Assembly (NCBI RefSeq): GCF_008329715.1 | Contig: NZ_VTSR01000021.1 | Location: 94,420 to 158,419, forward strand | DNA from: Gimesia chilikensis | Lineage (GTDB): Bacteria; Planctomycetota; Planctomycetia; Planctomycetales; Planctomycetaceae | DNA length: 64,000 bases | Reading direction: 5' to 3' | Part shown: positions 44,660-53,439 of the stretch, one piece after another | How positions within the stretch are numbered: the stretch's first letter is position 1 | Layout of the letters: every line of letters starts with the position of its first letter | Translations under genes and position numbers: made by a program | The notes under the pieces: generated by a model | The model's database searches: none | The model's input: the letters and a program-made list of their open reading frames with translations, nothing else | Told to the model about the DNA's origin: nothing

Positions 44660-45616
44660 TTAATCGAGGATTTCAGCTATTTGGCTCAAATTGGTGATCA
44701 ACCTGTCAGGTTTGGTATCGGGGCTCCTGACTTCTGCTTTGCTGGCGTGAATGCTGAGTGAATCGCCGGCAAACAGGGCGGTTTTCATGCCGAAACTCCG
44801 GGCGATTGCCAGGTCATCGGGAATGCGGGAACCGACGTGCAGAATTTCCTCAGGGGGGATGCCCTGCTGATCGAAGCGATCGAGCAGTTTTTCGTAGAGG
44901 GAGACCGAGGGTTTGCGGACGGTTTCGCGATAAGAGAAACAGAAACATTCCTGTGTGAACAGCTCGGACAGGGGGGGGAGTGTTCCCTGAGTGCCTAATG
45001 CCCGCAGGAGTTGCACCAGAGTGAACGGCTGAGCATCCGCAAACAAAGCGACTTTCTTGCCGTACTGACTGAGCTGGCAGAGTGACTCCAGGGCATCGGG
45101 CATGGGAGCGATTCCCTGCAGGCTGGAGTGGAAGAAGTAGGCGACCTTCAGGCTGAAGTCGTCGAGGTTCCCGTAAAAGGATTCGTCGAACGTGTATTCG
45201 TTTTTCTGCAGGCGTTCGATGAGCAGTTTCCAGAGGTCGGCGGAGTTGATTTCCGGCTTTTCCCCTTTGGCGACCTTTCCGCCGAGTTGCTGGTCTTCGA
45301 GCAGCGAGCGGTATTGGGAGAGCATGTATTCCCATGGAGCCCCCGGTTTGCGGGACATGCTGTTCCACATATTGAACTCTTTTATTGTCTTATCGAGGGC
45401 GATCTGCATGCGGAGCTGTTGCTGATGGTCGAACAGAAGTTCGCCATCGGTGATGTGCAGCAGGGTGCCGTAGATACTGAAGGTGATCGCGGAGATGCGT
45501 TTCAGCGGTTTGAGAAAGGGCGTCGCTTTGGGCGTTTCCAGCGCGGGAGCCGTGGGCCAGATCAGATCATCCCGGTTGGATAACCAGTCAGCGTATTCTT
45601 GAAGAGTCTGCGGCAT
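44660..45616 (-). CDS. HAD-superfamily protein lacking the nucleophilic Asp
   Basis: 318 residues with a haloacid-dehalogenase fold: motif I reads TFSIYGTLL where FDxYGTLL is expected, so the nucleophile is Ser47 (codon AGT); motif II is ALFADAQPF; motif III Lys is in RKPSVSLYEKLL; motif IV is HVGSRIPDDLAIAR, with the first Asp replaced by Ser. A four-helix cap region lies between motifs I and II. The missing Asp predicts loss of phosphatase activity, unless a different chemistry is used. The frame is otherwise intact, so it is not a decayed gene. Confidence 0.8.
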   Translation of the reverse strand: MPQTLQEYADWLSNRDDLIWPTAPALETPKATPFLKPLKRISAITFSIYGTLLHITDGELLFDHQQQLRMQIALDKTIKEFNMWNSMSRKPGAPWEYMLSQYRSLLEDQQLGGKVAKGEKPEINSADLWKLLIERLQKNEYTFDESFYGNLDDFSLKVAYFFHSSLQGIAPMPDALESLCQLSQYGKKVALFADAQPFTLVQLLRALGTQGTLPPLSELFTQECFCFSYRETVRKPSVSLYEKLLDRFDQQGIPPEEILHVGSRIPDDLAIARSFGMKTALFAGDSLSIHASKAEVRSPDTKPDRLITNLSQIAEILD

Positions 45617-46609
45617 AAGGGTTGTATTTCAGATCGTATATCGAGTCAGCTGTCGCTGGAAGCAGCTGACATTCAGAAACCAGAACGGGTCTGTCGGGAA
45701 TGTGATGAACGATTCGGTGAATGCCGTTGTAAACTCTGCCTGGGAGATGAATTTGACAGACAGACAACCGGAATTCAATGTGATCTTAGACGGGTGGATA
45801 TGGACAGGGCAAGCGAAAAGGCAAAAATCGGATGGCTTATCCGGTGAACAGGCTATAAGGCCGCAGGAAAAAAAGAACCAACACGGATCGCTATATCCAT
45901 CGTAATAGAGACGACAGTTCCAATACATTGAACCAGAGACGGGTTGCTGTTGTCATAACGGTTATCCGCTCGGAGCAGGCTTACCCCGGGGAAAATCAGC
46001 GGAACCTGATACGAAAACTCAAGTCACCCCAGAAATAAGGTTCACATCTTAAGCATTTCCCCGGGACGTATTAAGTGCCTGTTTTACAGGGCATTAGAGC
46101 ATAATATCCCTCACAGCTGATTCTTCCGTACCAGCTATTCCGAGTGTCTCTGTCACTACTGCACTCTCTCTTGTCAAAGAACTTAAAGTCCTCACGGCAG
46201 TTTCGTCGATGCAATTAGGGCAGACGGTTGAAACCGGAAAGACGTAAAAACCACGTCGAGCCAGTCAACACCAGTTTGAATGGTTCAATCCGATCAACAG
46301 TCTGTAAGGGGGGAGAGGACAAGACGGATCTAGTCTGACGAACTGATCTGAATGGTATTGCGATTGTCATTCAGTCCGACCCCAAAAGTATTACGTACCA
46401 GATCCCAAATTTCCTTAAAATTAAAGATTGGCATTTTGAAACAGTTTCTGGAGATGCTGTCTCCAGAGACAAACCCCGACCCAAGACTACACAGGTTACA
46501 ACGTGAACTGACTGGCCAGGATAGCCGCAAACTGTAGTAGGGGTTAAAGCAGAAGAAAAGTAACCTTTCTTCGACGAGATTTGCCAAGCATGTGATTGGA
46601 GAGCCCGCA
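45617..46609. other. Long non-coding stretch before the HTH-receiver gene
   Basis: About 990 bases with no gene I can support. The 3' part looks structured: an 8-bp hairpin at 46447-46467 (CTGGAGA with TCTCCAG), then two crossed pairings, AACCCC (46472-46477) with GGGGTT (46540-46545) and AGGTTAC (46493-46499) with GTAACCT (46560-46566), the order of a pseudoknot. A TTG-started Cys-rich frame at 45599-45847 is noted but not called. It may hold a long regulated leader or a small RNA. Confidence 0.4.
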
Positions 46610-47182
46610 ATGAAAACGATCTTCACTACTGGCCAAGTAGCAAAGATCTGTAAGGTTGCACCCCGCACGGTTAGTAAGTGGTTCGACTCTGGACGCCTGA
46701 GAGGCTACCGGATCCCCGGTTCTCAGGACCGCCGAATCCCACGTGAGCACCTTATTCGATTTCTTAAAGAACACGGCATGCCATTAGGCGAACTGGAAGA
46801 CGAAGCGATGGGCAAACTGCTGCTCGTCGGTGCCGATACCCAGGTTCGAGCCAGCCTTGACGATCTGATGGCAACAGAAGACTTCAAAATTGAATATGCC
46901 GTGAGCGGTTTTGAAGCCGGTATCCAGGCAGAATCACTGCACCCCGACTGCGTAATCGTTGATTTCGCCATGGGTCGCAACGAAGCTCTGATGATCGCAC
47001 AAAACCTGCGACGCAATAAAGACTACACCGACTCTGTTCTGATTGCCCTGCTGAGCGATGAAGACAACGCCAGCGGTTTCGACAGAACACTGTTTAACGA
47101 AACTTTCCGGAAACCATTTGACGCTGCATTGCTGGCCGAACGGATTCGGACCCTGGTTGGACGTAAAAAGCAGATCGCCTAA
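46610..47182 (+). CDS. HTH (excisionase/MerR-like) + receiver-domain regulator
   Basis: 190 residues from ATG 46610, which has GGAGAG 6 bases upstream; a GTG at 46592 is less likely. Residues 3-55 form a winged helix-turn-helix of the excisionase/MerR type (FTTGQVAKICKVAPRTVSKW, IPREHLIRFL). Residues 68-186 are a receiver domain with Asp118 (CVIVDFAMG) and Lys168 (FRKPFD), but the usual acidic pair after strand one is VGADT, leaving only Asp76. Phosphorylation is therefore doubtful. An N-terminal DNA-binding domain on a receiver is the reverse of most response regulators. No kinase is nearby; a long structured upstream region suggests tight control. Terminator at 47319-47357. Confidence 0.85.
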   Translation: MKTIFTTGQVAKICKVAPRTVSKWFDSGRLRGYRIPGSQDRRIPREHLIRFLKEHGMPLGELEDEAMGKLLLVGADTQVRASLDDLMATEDFKIEYAVSGFEAGIQAESLHPDCVIVDFAMGRNEALMIAQNLRRNKDYTDSVLIALLSDEDNASGFDRTLFNETFRKPFDAALLAERIRTLVGRKKQIA

Positions 47183-47318
47183 TAGACCGGGCAGGAATGC
47201 CTTAAGGTGAGATTGCCAGGGACGTGTAGTTCTCGATATTATGGACGGTGTCGAGAGAACGGCCCGCTGGCCAACCAGAACAATCGCAAAGGGATTTGCT
47301 GGTTTGCGTGAACGACTA

Positions 47319-47357
47319 AACCCGGCCAAGAGGTAACACTCTTGGTCGGGTTTTTTT
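47319..47357 (+). terminator. Rho-independent terminator before the glycosyltransferase gene
   Basis: A 14-bp stem with one G-T pair, AACCCGGCCAAGAG (47319-47332) and CTCTTGGTCGGGTT (47339-47352), followed by T to 47357. It ends the HTH-receiver transcript 137 bases after its stop. Confidence 0.92.
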
Positions 47358-47382
47358 ATTGCGCCCCGGAAGTAATGTCACC

Positions 47383-49050
47383 ATGAATCAATCCACAATA
47401 CAAGCGCCGCTGAGCACCCGCGAAAAACTGAAGCCCGCCGCCTGGTATGCGCTGCTGGCCTGCCTGGCATTTCTGCTGGTGGCGGCCCGCCTGGACTGTG
47501 CCCGGGATCTGTCGCTCACCGGTCCGGGCCCCGGGATGACGGTCGACGAACCGTTTAACGTGGGGCAAGGCGTGTTCCTGGTGCGTGCGATTCGCGTCTA
47601 TGGGCTGGGCATCATCGCCCCGGAGAGCCTGCGGGAGATCTTCGAGCATGAGAACTACCTGCCCGATCATCCCCCGCTGGGACGTCTGCTGATTGGCATC
47701 GCCCATGAAACAGTAGCGGGACTGGCGGGAGAGGGAGAGCGACCGTTCGTCGTAACCTATGGTCGTTACGCCTCGGCACTCTGTTTCGCCTGCCTGGTGT
47801 TTGTGGTGGGCTGGTTTACCTCTCAGCGGTCCGGTCATTTCGCGGGCGTAGTGGCTGCCGTCGCGTTGATTGCGTTGCCGCGGGTGTTTGGACATGCGCA
47901 TCTGGCAGCGCTGGAGACAGTGACCGCGCTGTTCTATGTGACCGCGGTGCTTGCGGTGATCCGGTTCTGGGATACTTCAGAACCGCCGACCGCGAAGCGG
48001 GCCTGCCTGACCGGTATTCTGCTCGGACTGGCGCTGCTGACCAAGATTCAGGCGGTACTGATTCCGATTCCCGTGATCATCTGGGCGCTGTGGAAGTGGC
48101 GTCTCAAGGCGATCAAGCCACTCCTCTGCTGGGGAGGCGTGGGAGTGCTCGTCTTCTTTGCGGGCTGGCCGTGGCTCTGGTTTGATCCGGTCGGGCATCT
48201 CAGTGAATACCTGGGACGAACCACGGGCCGGGCTGCGATTTATATCGATTACTTCGGAACGAAATACGCCGACCGCGATGTTCCCTGGCATTACCCCTGG
48301 GTGATGCTGCTGGTGACGATCCCACTGGGTTTGCTGGTACTGGCGTTGATTGGTGGCTGGAAGACGGGCCGCCGTTCAGAGGCAGAACGTGAGCAGCGAT
48401 CCAGCGGTGGTGTGCTGCTGATCGGTTCGCTGCTCTGGCCACTCATGCTGTTTTCCTGGCCGGGGATTACGGTCTACGACGGCGTGCGGTTGTTTCTGAT
48501 GGTCTTTCCCATGGCGGCGATTCTGATCGGCGTGGGGGCAGCACAGATCTGTGACTGGCTGCAGCAGCGCTTTTCCATGCGTGTGGCGCGTACTGCGGTG
48601 GGAGTGCTGATCCTGACGCAGGCGTATGCTGCATTCGCTTTCAGTCCCTGCTGGCTCAGTTATTACAGCCTGCTGACCGGCGGCCTGCAGGGAGCGAACA
48701 CACTGGGAATGGAGGTCACGTACTGGGGCGATTCCATCACCGCGGAGATGCTGCACGATGTGGTCGAGCGGGTGCCCGAGAATTCGTATCTCCAGCTGGC
48801 ACCGATCCTGCATCCGGCTTACATCCAGATGTTACAGGAGACGCCGGAAGTGAAACGCAAGGGGATCAAGCTGATCCCCTTCGATTCCGAACGTCAGGGC
48901 GTTTCTGAATACGTGTTGTACTTCCAGCGGAAACCTTACCTGCCGGAAGAACTCCAGCCACGTGAGTCCGCTGCGTGGCAGACCGAGATTGCCGTCGTGC
49001 GGAAGCAGGTGCCTTTAGCACGACTGGTGCGTCTCAATCCGCCCCGCTGA
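47383..49050 (+). CDS. GT39/ArnT-like membrane glycosyltransferase
   Basis: 555 residues from ATG 47383; a TTG 24 bases earlier is less likely. Roughly ten or eleven membrane helices. The first external loop contains Asp-Glu in GMTVDEPFNVGQG, and a later DHPPLGRLLIG, both typical of the PMT/ArnT family that transfers sugars from polyprenyl phosphate. The protein is related to planctomycete GT39-like enzymes whose acceptors are unknown. A mid-protein loop with basic residues and a soluble C-terminal part complete it. Single-gene unit after a strong terminator, convergent with the SMP-30 gene. Confidence 0.8.
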   Translation: MNQSTIQAPLSTREKLKPAAWYALLACLAFLLVAARLDCARDLSLTGPGPGMTVDEPFNVGQGVFLVRAIRVYGLGIIAPESLREIFEHENYLPDHPPLGRLLIGIAHETVAGLAGEGERPFVVTYGRYASALCFACLVFVVGWFTSQRSGHFAGVVAAVALIALPRVFGHAHLAALETVTALFYVTAVLAVIRFWDTSEPPTAKRACLTGILLGLALLTKIQAVLIPIPVIIWALWKWRLKAIKPLLCWGGVGVLVFFAGWPWLWFDPVGHLSEYLGRTTGRAAIYIDYFGTKYADRDVPWHYPWVMLLVTIPLGLLVLALIGGWKTGRRSEAEREQRSSGGVLLIGSLLWPLMLFSWPGITVYDGVRLFLMVFPMAAILIGVGAAQICDWLQQRFSMRVARTAVGVLILTQAYAAFAFSPCWLSYYSLLTGGLQGANTLGMEVTYWGDSITAEMLHDVVERVPENSYLQLAPILHPAYIQMLQETPEVKRKGIKLIPFDSERQGVSEYVLYFQRKPYLPEELQPRESAAWQTEIAVVRKQVPLARLVRLNPPR

Positions 49051-49054
49051 AGTC

Positions 49055-50086
49055 TTATTGATCCAGGGGCAGTGAAGGGTGGAAGCCCGGGATCTTGCAG
49101 GGGATGCGATACAGACCGCTGCCTGCGGTGATGTAGAGCGTCGATGCCTCCTTGCCGATGCCGAACGTGCAGTTGGTAGGCATTTCCGGCGTGGGGATGT
49201 AGGCCAGTTCTTTGCCTTCGGGAGAGAAGACCAGAATGCCGAACCGGTTTTCAGCGCGGTAGGCGGCGTAGACGTTTCCTTTCTGATCCACGGTCATGCC
49301 ATCGATGCCGGTCTGTTGTGGACCGAAGTCGACCAGGACTTTTTTCTTACCCAGAGAACCGTCGGCCTTGATCGGGAAGGCGTTGAGGGTCATCCGTTTT
49401 TTGGGGTTTTTCGGAGGATCTTTCTCCAGTCCGGAGAGACCGTTGTTGGTTTCCGCGACGTAGAGGGTTTTGCCATCCGGGGAGACGACGACGCCGTTGG
49501 GTTTGGTGATGTCGGTCGTGGCCCGCTGGACGGTTTTCTTTTTCGGGTCATAGCGGAAGACGCTCATGTGATCGAGTTCGAGTGGCTCGAATCCGACGTA
49601 GCGGGGATCGGTGAAATAGACCCAGCCTTTGGGGTGGATTACCAGGTCGTTCGGAGCGTTGAATTTCTTGCCTTCGAATTTGTCGACCAGGCACACGGGT
49701 TTGCCTGTTTTAGAGATCCGCGCCAGGCACTGTTTGCCGTTGTTGGCACCACAGGCTGCCAGCAGTCGTCCTTTCTGGTCGATCATGAGTCCGTTGCTCT
49801 GACCACTGTCCGCACTGAAGACGCTGGTCTTACCGGTCGTGGGGTCAAAGGTCATGATTTTGCCTTTACCGCCGGCGAAGTTGATATCGCTGAAGTAGAT
49901 CAGCCCGTCAACATCGACGCAGGCTCCTTCGGTGAAGCCTTTATCGACCCAGAGGGTTTCGACTTTGGCATCCGGGGAGACGATCGACGCGTCGCCGCTG
50001 GGGGCGGCGGTTTCAGCAGAGACCTGGGAGACGGTCAGTCCGGAGATGACGATTCCCAGTACAAGAACGTGTTGCCAGTGGATCAT
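49055..50086 (-). CDS. Secreted SMP-30/gluconolactonase-like protein
   Basis: 343 residues from ATG 50086 with GAGG upstream; an in-frame ATG 75 bases earlier would hide the signal peptide. Signal about residues 1-24 (ending VSAE). Six-bladed propeller elements include VDKGFTEGACVDVDGLIYFSD, the metal-site Glu near the start, NGLMIDQKGRLLAACG, FNAPNDLVIHPKGWVYFTDP with the Asn-Asp pair, and KPNGVVVSPDGKTLYVAE. These are the SMP-30 metal-binding positions (Glu, Asn, Asp), so sugar-lactone hydrolysis is plausible. It follows an aquaporin gene by 75 bases on the same strand. Confidence 0.85.
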   Translation of the reverse strand: MIHWQHVLVLGIVISGLTVSQVSAETAAPSGDASIVSPDAKVETLWVDKGFTEGACVDVDGLIYFSDINFAGGKGKIMTFDPTTGKTSVFSADSGQSNGLMIDQKGRLLAACGANNGKQCLARISKTGKPVCLVDKFEGKKFNAPNDLVIHPKGWVYFTDPRYVGFEPLELDHMSVFRYDPKKKTVQRATTDITKPNGVVVSPDGKTLYVAETNNGLSGLEKDPPKNPKKRMTLNAFPIKADGSLGKKKVLVDFGPQQTGIDGMTVDQKGNVYAAYRAENRFGILVFSPEGKELAYIPTPEMPTNCTFGIGKEASTLYITAGSGLYRIPCKIPGFHPSLPLDQ

Positions 50087-50161
50087 GGTTTGTTCCTCTT
50101 CTGTAACTGTGATAGCAGGTCGAGCGAATAAATGAGCACAGCGAGCGGACTTTGAATTCAC

Positions 50162-50845
50162 TTAAGACGCGGGTTCCTCGGCGGTTTGTGTTACGGCGGC
50201 TTGTGAATTATTGCGTACAAGCCAGAGCGAAGGTACCGCGAGGACAGCACCGGCAGTCGGGCCGATGAGATAGAGCCAGAGTGATTCCAGATGGCCGCTG
50301 ACCAGGGCCGGGGCCAGGGAGCGGGCCGGGTTCATCGAGGCGCCGCAGATCGGGCCGGCGAACATGGCTTCCAGAGCGATCACGGCGCCAATCGCGACAC
50401 CCGCGAGGATGCCGGTCTCTTTCGCGCCGGTACTCACGCATAAAACGACAAACATCAGGATCCAGGTGAGAACCGCTTCGAGTATCAACGACTGGATCTC
50501 CGTGCCGGCAGGCAGGGTCATGCCGTAGTTGGTCAGGCCCGGGAACGTGATTTTCAACAGCAGGCAGGCGACGAGGGCGCCGATGACCTGGCAGATGATG
50601 TAGGGGAGCACCTGGTTGCCCGGGAAGCGTTTGCCGACCCAGAAGGCGATCGTCACGGCGGGGTTGATATGTGCGCCGGAGATTTCGCCGATGGCGTAAA
50701 TAATCGCGGTGACAACCAGGCCGAAAACCAGGGCGATGCCGACGTGCGTCACGGTTCCTTCGGAAACCTGGTTAGTGACGATGGCGCCGGCGCCGCAGAA
50801 CAGCAGAATGAAGGTACCGAAGATCTCCGCGAAGTATTTTTGCAT
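50162..50845 (-). CDS. Aquaporin (MIP family, AqpZ-like)
   Basis: 227 residues with six membrane helices and the two half-helix NPA motifs, SGAHINPAVT and GASMNPARS, the second with the Arg of the selectivity filter. The length and the ISGAH sequence are closer to water channels (AqpZ) than to glycerol facilitators, though glycerol cannot be excluded. It passes water or small neutral solutes across the inner membrane. It lies between a PhyH-like gene (45 bases upstream) and an SMP-30 gene (75 bases downstream), all on one strand, and may belong to one transcript. Confidence 0.92.
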   Translation of the reverse strand: MQKYFAEIFGTFILLFCGAGAIVTNQVSEGTVTHVGIALVFGLVVTAIIYAIGEISGAHINPAVTIAFWVGKRFPGNQVLPYIICQVIGALVACLLLKITFPGLTNYGMTLPAGTEIQSLILEAVLTWILMFVVLCVSTGAKETGILAGVAIGAVIALEAMFAGPICGASMNPARSLAPALVSGHLESLWLYLIGPTAGAVLAVPSLWLVRNNSQAAVTQTAEEPAS

Positions 50846-50890
50846 CAGTGGTCGTATCCCAGGAGTGATTTTTAAAGGGGCAGTGGTCGT

Positions 50891-51727
50891 TTAATCGTTT
50901 TCCGGTCGGGGTGGATTGAGCCAGTGTCCGGAAGGATCGGAACCGGCGACAATGACACCTTTGGCGTTCCAGTCCATCCCGGCGCGGACGTCTGCGGCAC
51001 AATAGCGGAGAGTGAGTCCACAGCGGCGGCGGTCGGACTGGTTGGCTTCGGAACCGTGCAGGAGCAGGTCGGAGTGAATCGAAATCTCGCCGGCTTTCAG
51101 AGTATCGTCAACGGGAGCGCCGTACTGTTCGGGATTGTCGATGGTCTGATTAAGTACGTTGTCTTCGTGGGAACCGCTGGGGCGGTAGGTCATATGTCCG
51201 TAGTGATGACTGCCGGCGATGAATCGCATGTTGGCGTTTTCCGGGTCGGCGTCATCGATGGCCAGCCAGACCGTGACCGCCTTGGAGGGGGACAGGGGCC
51301 AGTAACTGGCGTCCTGATGCCAGGAGACGGCCTTCCCGTCATGGGGCATTTTGCAGAAGAAATGTGATCCCCAGGCGATGACATTTTCGCCGAGCAGGTC
51401 TTTGACGTGGGCGACGATCCTGGGATGGGTGAGCAGATCGTAGACTTTACCGTACTTCATGTGGGCAGTGCTGATCGAGTAGCTGTTACCACCCGCGGCG
51501 ATGACCTGCTCCAGCAGTCGATCAAAGTATTCGCGGTTGGCGATGACTTCCTGGTCGTCAAAGATGCGAATGCCACGGAGGAAGCCGTCGCGGTTGAAGT
51601 CTTCGATCTGTGCGACCGTCAGCAGTTGCGGATCAGCAGTGGTGGAAGGATAGAACTTGAGATCGCGCTCAAGTTGAGACAGTTCTTCTTCGAGGGGGAC
51701 TGCCTTGAATTCTTTGGAGTCAGCCAT
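50891..51727 (-). CDS. Phytanoyl-CoA dioxygenase family protein
   Basis: 278 residues, Fe(II)/2-oxoglutarate oxygenase. The iron triad is His and Asp in WHQDASYWP and His in LLLHGSEANQS, with Arg in RRRCGLTLRYC for 2-oxoglutarate. The segment MRFIAGSHHYGHM is typical of bacterial PhyH proteins such as ectoine or syringomycin-type hydroxylases. It does not closely follow the PhnY*-like protein at 35700-36482, so it is probably not a phosphonate enzyme. Substrate unknown. First gene of a likely three-gene unit with the aquaporin and SMP-30 genes. Confidence 0.88.
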   Translation of the reverse strand: MADSKEFKAVPLEEELSQLERDLKFYPSTTADPQLLTVAQIEDFNRDGFLRGIRIFDDQEVIANREYFDRLLEQVIAAGGNSYSISTAHMKYGKVYDLLTHPRIVAHVKDLLGENVIAWGSHFFCKMPHDGKAVSWHQDASYWPLSPSKAVTVWLAIDDADPENANMRFIAGSHHYGHMTYRPSGSHEDNVLNQTIDNPEQYGAPVDDTLKAGEISIHSDLLLHGSEANQSDRRRCGLTLRYCAADVRAGMDWNAKGVIVAGSDPSGHWLNPPRPEND

Positions 51728-52256
51728 ACCGGTTCTCGTCGTGTTTCAAGAGAATGAATGAGTCGCTGTTTCAGCCGGCGGAAGTGCCGGTTCTCCCACG
51801 GGAGAGATCAGAATTCATTGTAAATCGGAACAGGTCGGGGAACAACTTCGAAGTGGAAGTTCACGAGGATCGAGGTGGAGCGGGTGCGATAGGGCTATCA
51901 TCATCGGGTAACCGGGGATGTATTTAGTCATCCATCAGGTCGGGTGGCCTCGAATGGAATTCGAGGTTGTCGGAGACAACAGGAGGTTGCGGTGTACGCG
52001 TTCTGCTGTGGGGGAGTGCACCTCATCTCAGGGATGCAGGTTGGTGGATTTGCTCTGAACCGATCGATTTTTCTGAGACCTCCTGCTCGCTGCGCTCGGC
52101 TCGGATGATATCCGAGCCCACCCTTTCTATTGGGGCCTGGATGGAACAGTTGGTGCTGCTGAGTGAGAGTGTGTCTTTGCAAAGGGGAAGAACCGGGGCT
52201 CACGTTCTGCGGCTAATTTTGAATTGCCGCGCTGTCGCGAGGGTTGTTGCACGTGC
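51728..52256. other. Intergenic region with REP-like hairpin
   Basis: 529 bases without a convincing gene. At 52081-52118 lies TCCTGCTCGCTGCGCTCGGC followed by a perfect 9-bp hairpin, GGCTCGGAT (52098-52106) with ATCCGAGCC (52110-52118). The 20-base piece recurs exactly at 60853-60872. Confidence 0.5.
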
Positions 52257-53216
52257 CTACGACTTACTGGCTGCTTTATCCGTTTTGGTTTTGGCCGTCG
52301 TGGTGGTGGTTGTGGTTGCTTTGCGGCTGGCGGCACTGGCGGCGAGCCCTTCGGCGGAGATCAGGTGCACGAGGTCCTGGGCATTCTGGTCCATTTCCAT
52401 CACGAGTCCATCCACGCGGCCGGCCAGGTACATGTACATGATCAGCGAGGGGATGGCGATGCCCAGACCGAAGGCGGTAGTGAGCAGGGCCATCGCGATG
52501 CCGACGGCCAGTTCTTCCGCTTTGCCCATCGCGCTGCTGTTGGCGATTTCGTTGAAGGCCTGGATCATGCCGATCACGGTTCCCAGCAGACCCATCAGGG
52601 GGGCGACTGTGGCGACGCCGTTGATCACGCGGAGGTGTTTACGAAGTTGTGACAGCTGACGTTCGCCGCCGTCAATGATGGCCTGTTCCACTTCGACACT
52701 CGGCTTGCCCCATTTTCGAACGCCGTGCGCGAAGACCGAAGCAATCGGGCTCGGGTTTTCCTCACACAGTTTGAGGGCGGAGCGTGCGTTGAGTTTGCCG
52801 TCCCTAAGCAGCTTGAGAAAGCGGCTGACAAAGTGTTTGGGTATGACGCGGCCGGAGCGGAGAATCACCAGGCGTTCGATGATGAACCACATGGAGATGA
52901 TGGAAGCGATCACGAAGGGGAGCAGGAAGTAGCCCATCTCTTCGATGATGTCTTCGGGCGTGGAAGGGATCACCTGACGTTGTTTGACGGCGGCCACCGA
53001 TTCGGGCAGGGGGCCGTCGGGATCCGCTGCTTCTACAAGTTTGTCGCCCCGCTGTTCGACGACTTTGGGTAGTCGCTCCTGTGCGGAGGCGAACGGGGAG
53101 AAGAGGACCAGCGTCACCAGGAGTGTCAGGACCAGACTGACCAGTCGTCGAGAGGGACTCTGGACCGCGAGATCGGGAGTAGAGAATTCCTGCGGACTGT
53201 GGAAGAGTTTGATCAT
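52257..53216 (-). CDS. MotA/TolQ/ExbB proton-channel family protein
   Basis: 319 residues. An N-terminal signal-like helix (about 26-47) leads to a short external region, then three membrane helices (about 95-115, 205-228, 240-262). The conserved ExbB/TolQ stretch is visible: [25 protein letters not shown] followed by [20 protein letters not shown]. The C-terminus is low complexity, a run of Thr then Lys/Ala. ExbB-type proteins energise outer-membrane transport together with ExbD/TolR. No ExbD gene is in the window; the upstream partner is the 1026-residue TPR protein on the same strand, 223 bases away. Confidence 0.9.
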   Translation of the reverse strand: MIKLFHSPQEFSTPDLAVQSPSRRLVSLVLTLLVTLVLFSPFASAQERLPKVVEQRGDKLVEAADPDGPLPESVAAVKQRQVIPSTPEDIIEEMGYFLLPFVIASIISMWFIIERLVILRSGRVIPKHFVSRFLKLLRDGKLNARSALKLCEENPSPIASVFAHGVRKWGKPSVEVEQAIIDGGERQLSQLRKHLRVINGVATVAPLMGLLGTVIGMIQAFNEIANSSAMGKAEELAVGIAMALLTTAFGLGIAIPSLIMYMYLAGRVDGLVMEMDQNAQDLVHLISAEGLAASAASRKATTTTTTTAKTKTDKAASKS

Positions 53217-53439
53217 GAACCAGGGGTATCGCTGTGTAATGACTGATAAACCGGCCCGGAGCTTAGCCGGATCAACCGGAAGAGAGGCGCGGGATTGGAT
53301 GAACCTGACTTACCTGGGTGGGGAATTCAGGCCGTGCTCTAGTTTACGCGAGATGGAATATGGCGTCGAGTCTGGATTGGAATTTCCCGCGGTTCGATTT
53401 CCTGATGCACGAACTTTGGGAACAGGCAGACAGTGTCCG

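Noticed and set aside
45629..45928. 99-residue minus-strand frame rich in Phe and Cys
   Set aside because: Lies antisense to another weak frame, has no ribosome site and no protein-like pattern.
49079..50131. Plus-strand open frame of 350 residues opposite the SMP-30 gene
   Set aside because: Mirror of the propeller gene; no ribosome site or domain.
50891..51727. Second phosphonate hydroxylase (PhyH gene)
   Set aside because: The iron-binding motifs are shared by the whole family, but the rest does not follow the PhnY*-like protein and no PhnZ-like gene is near.
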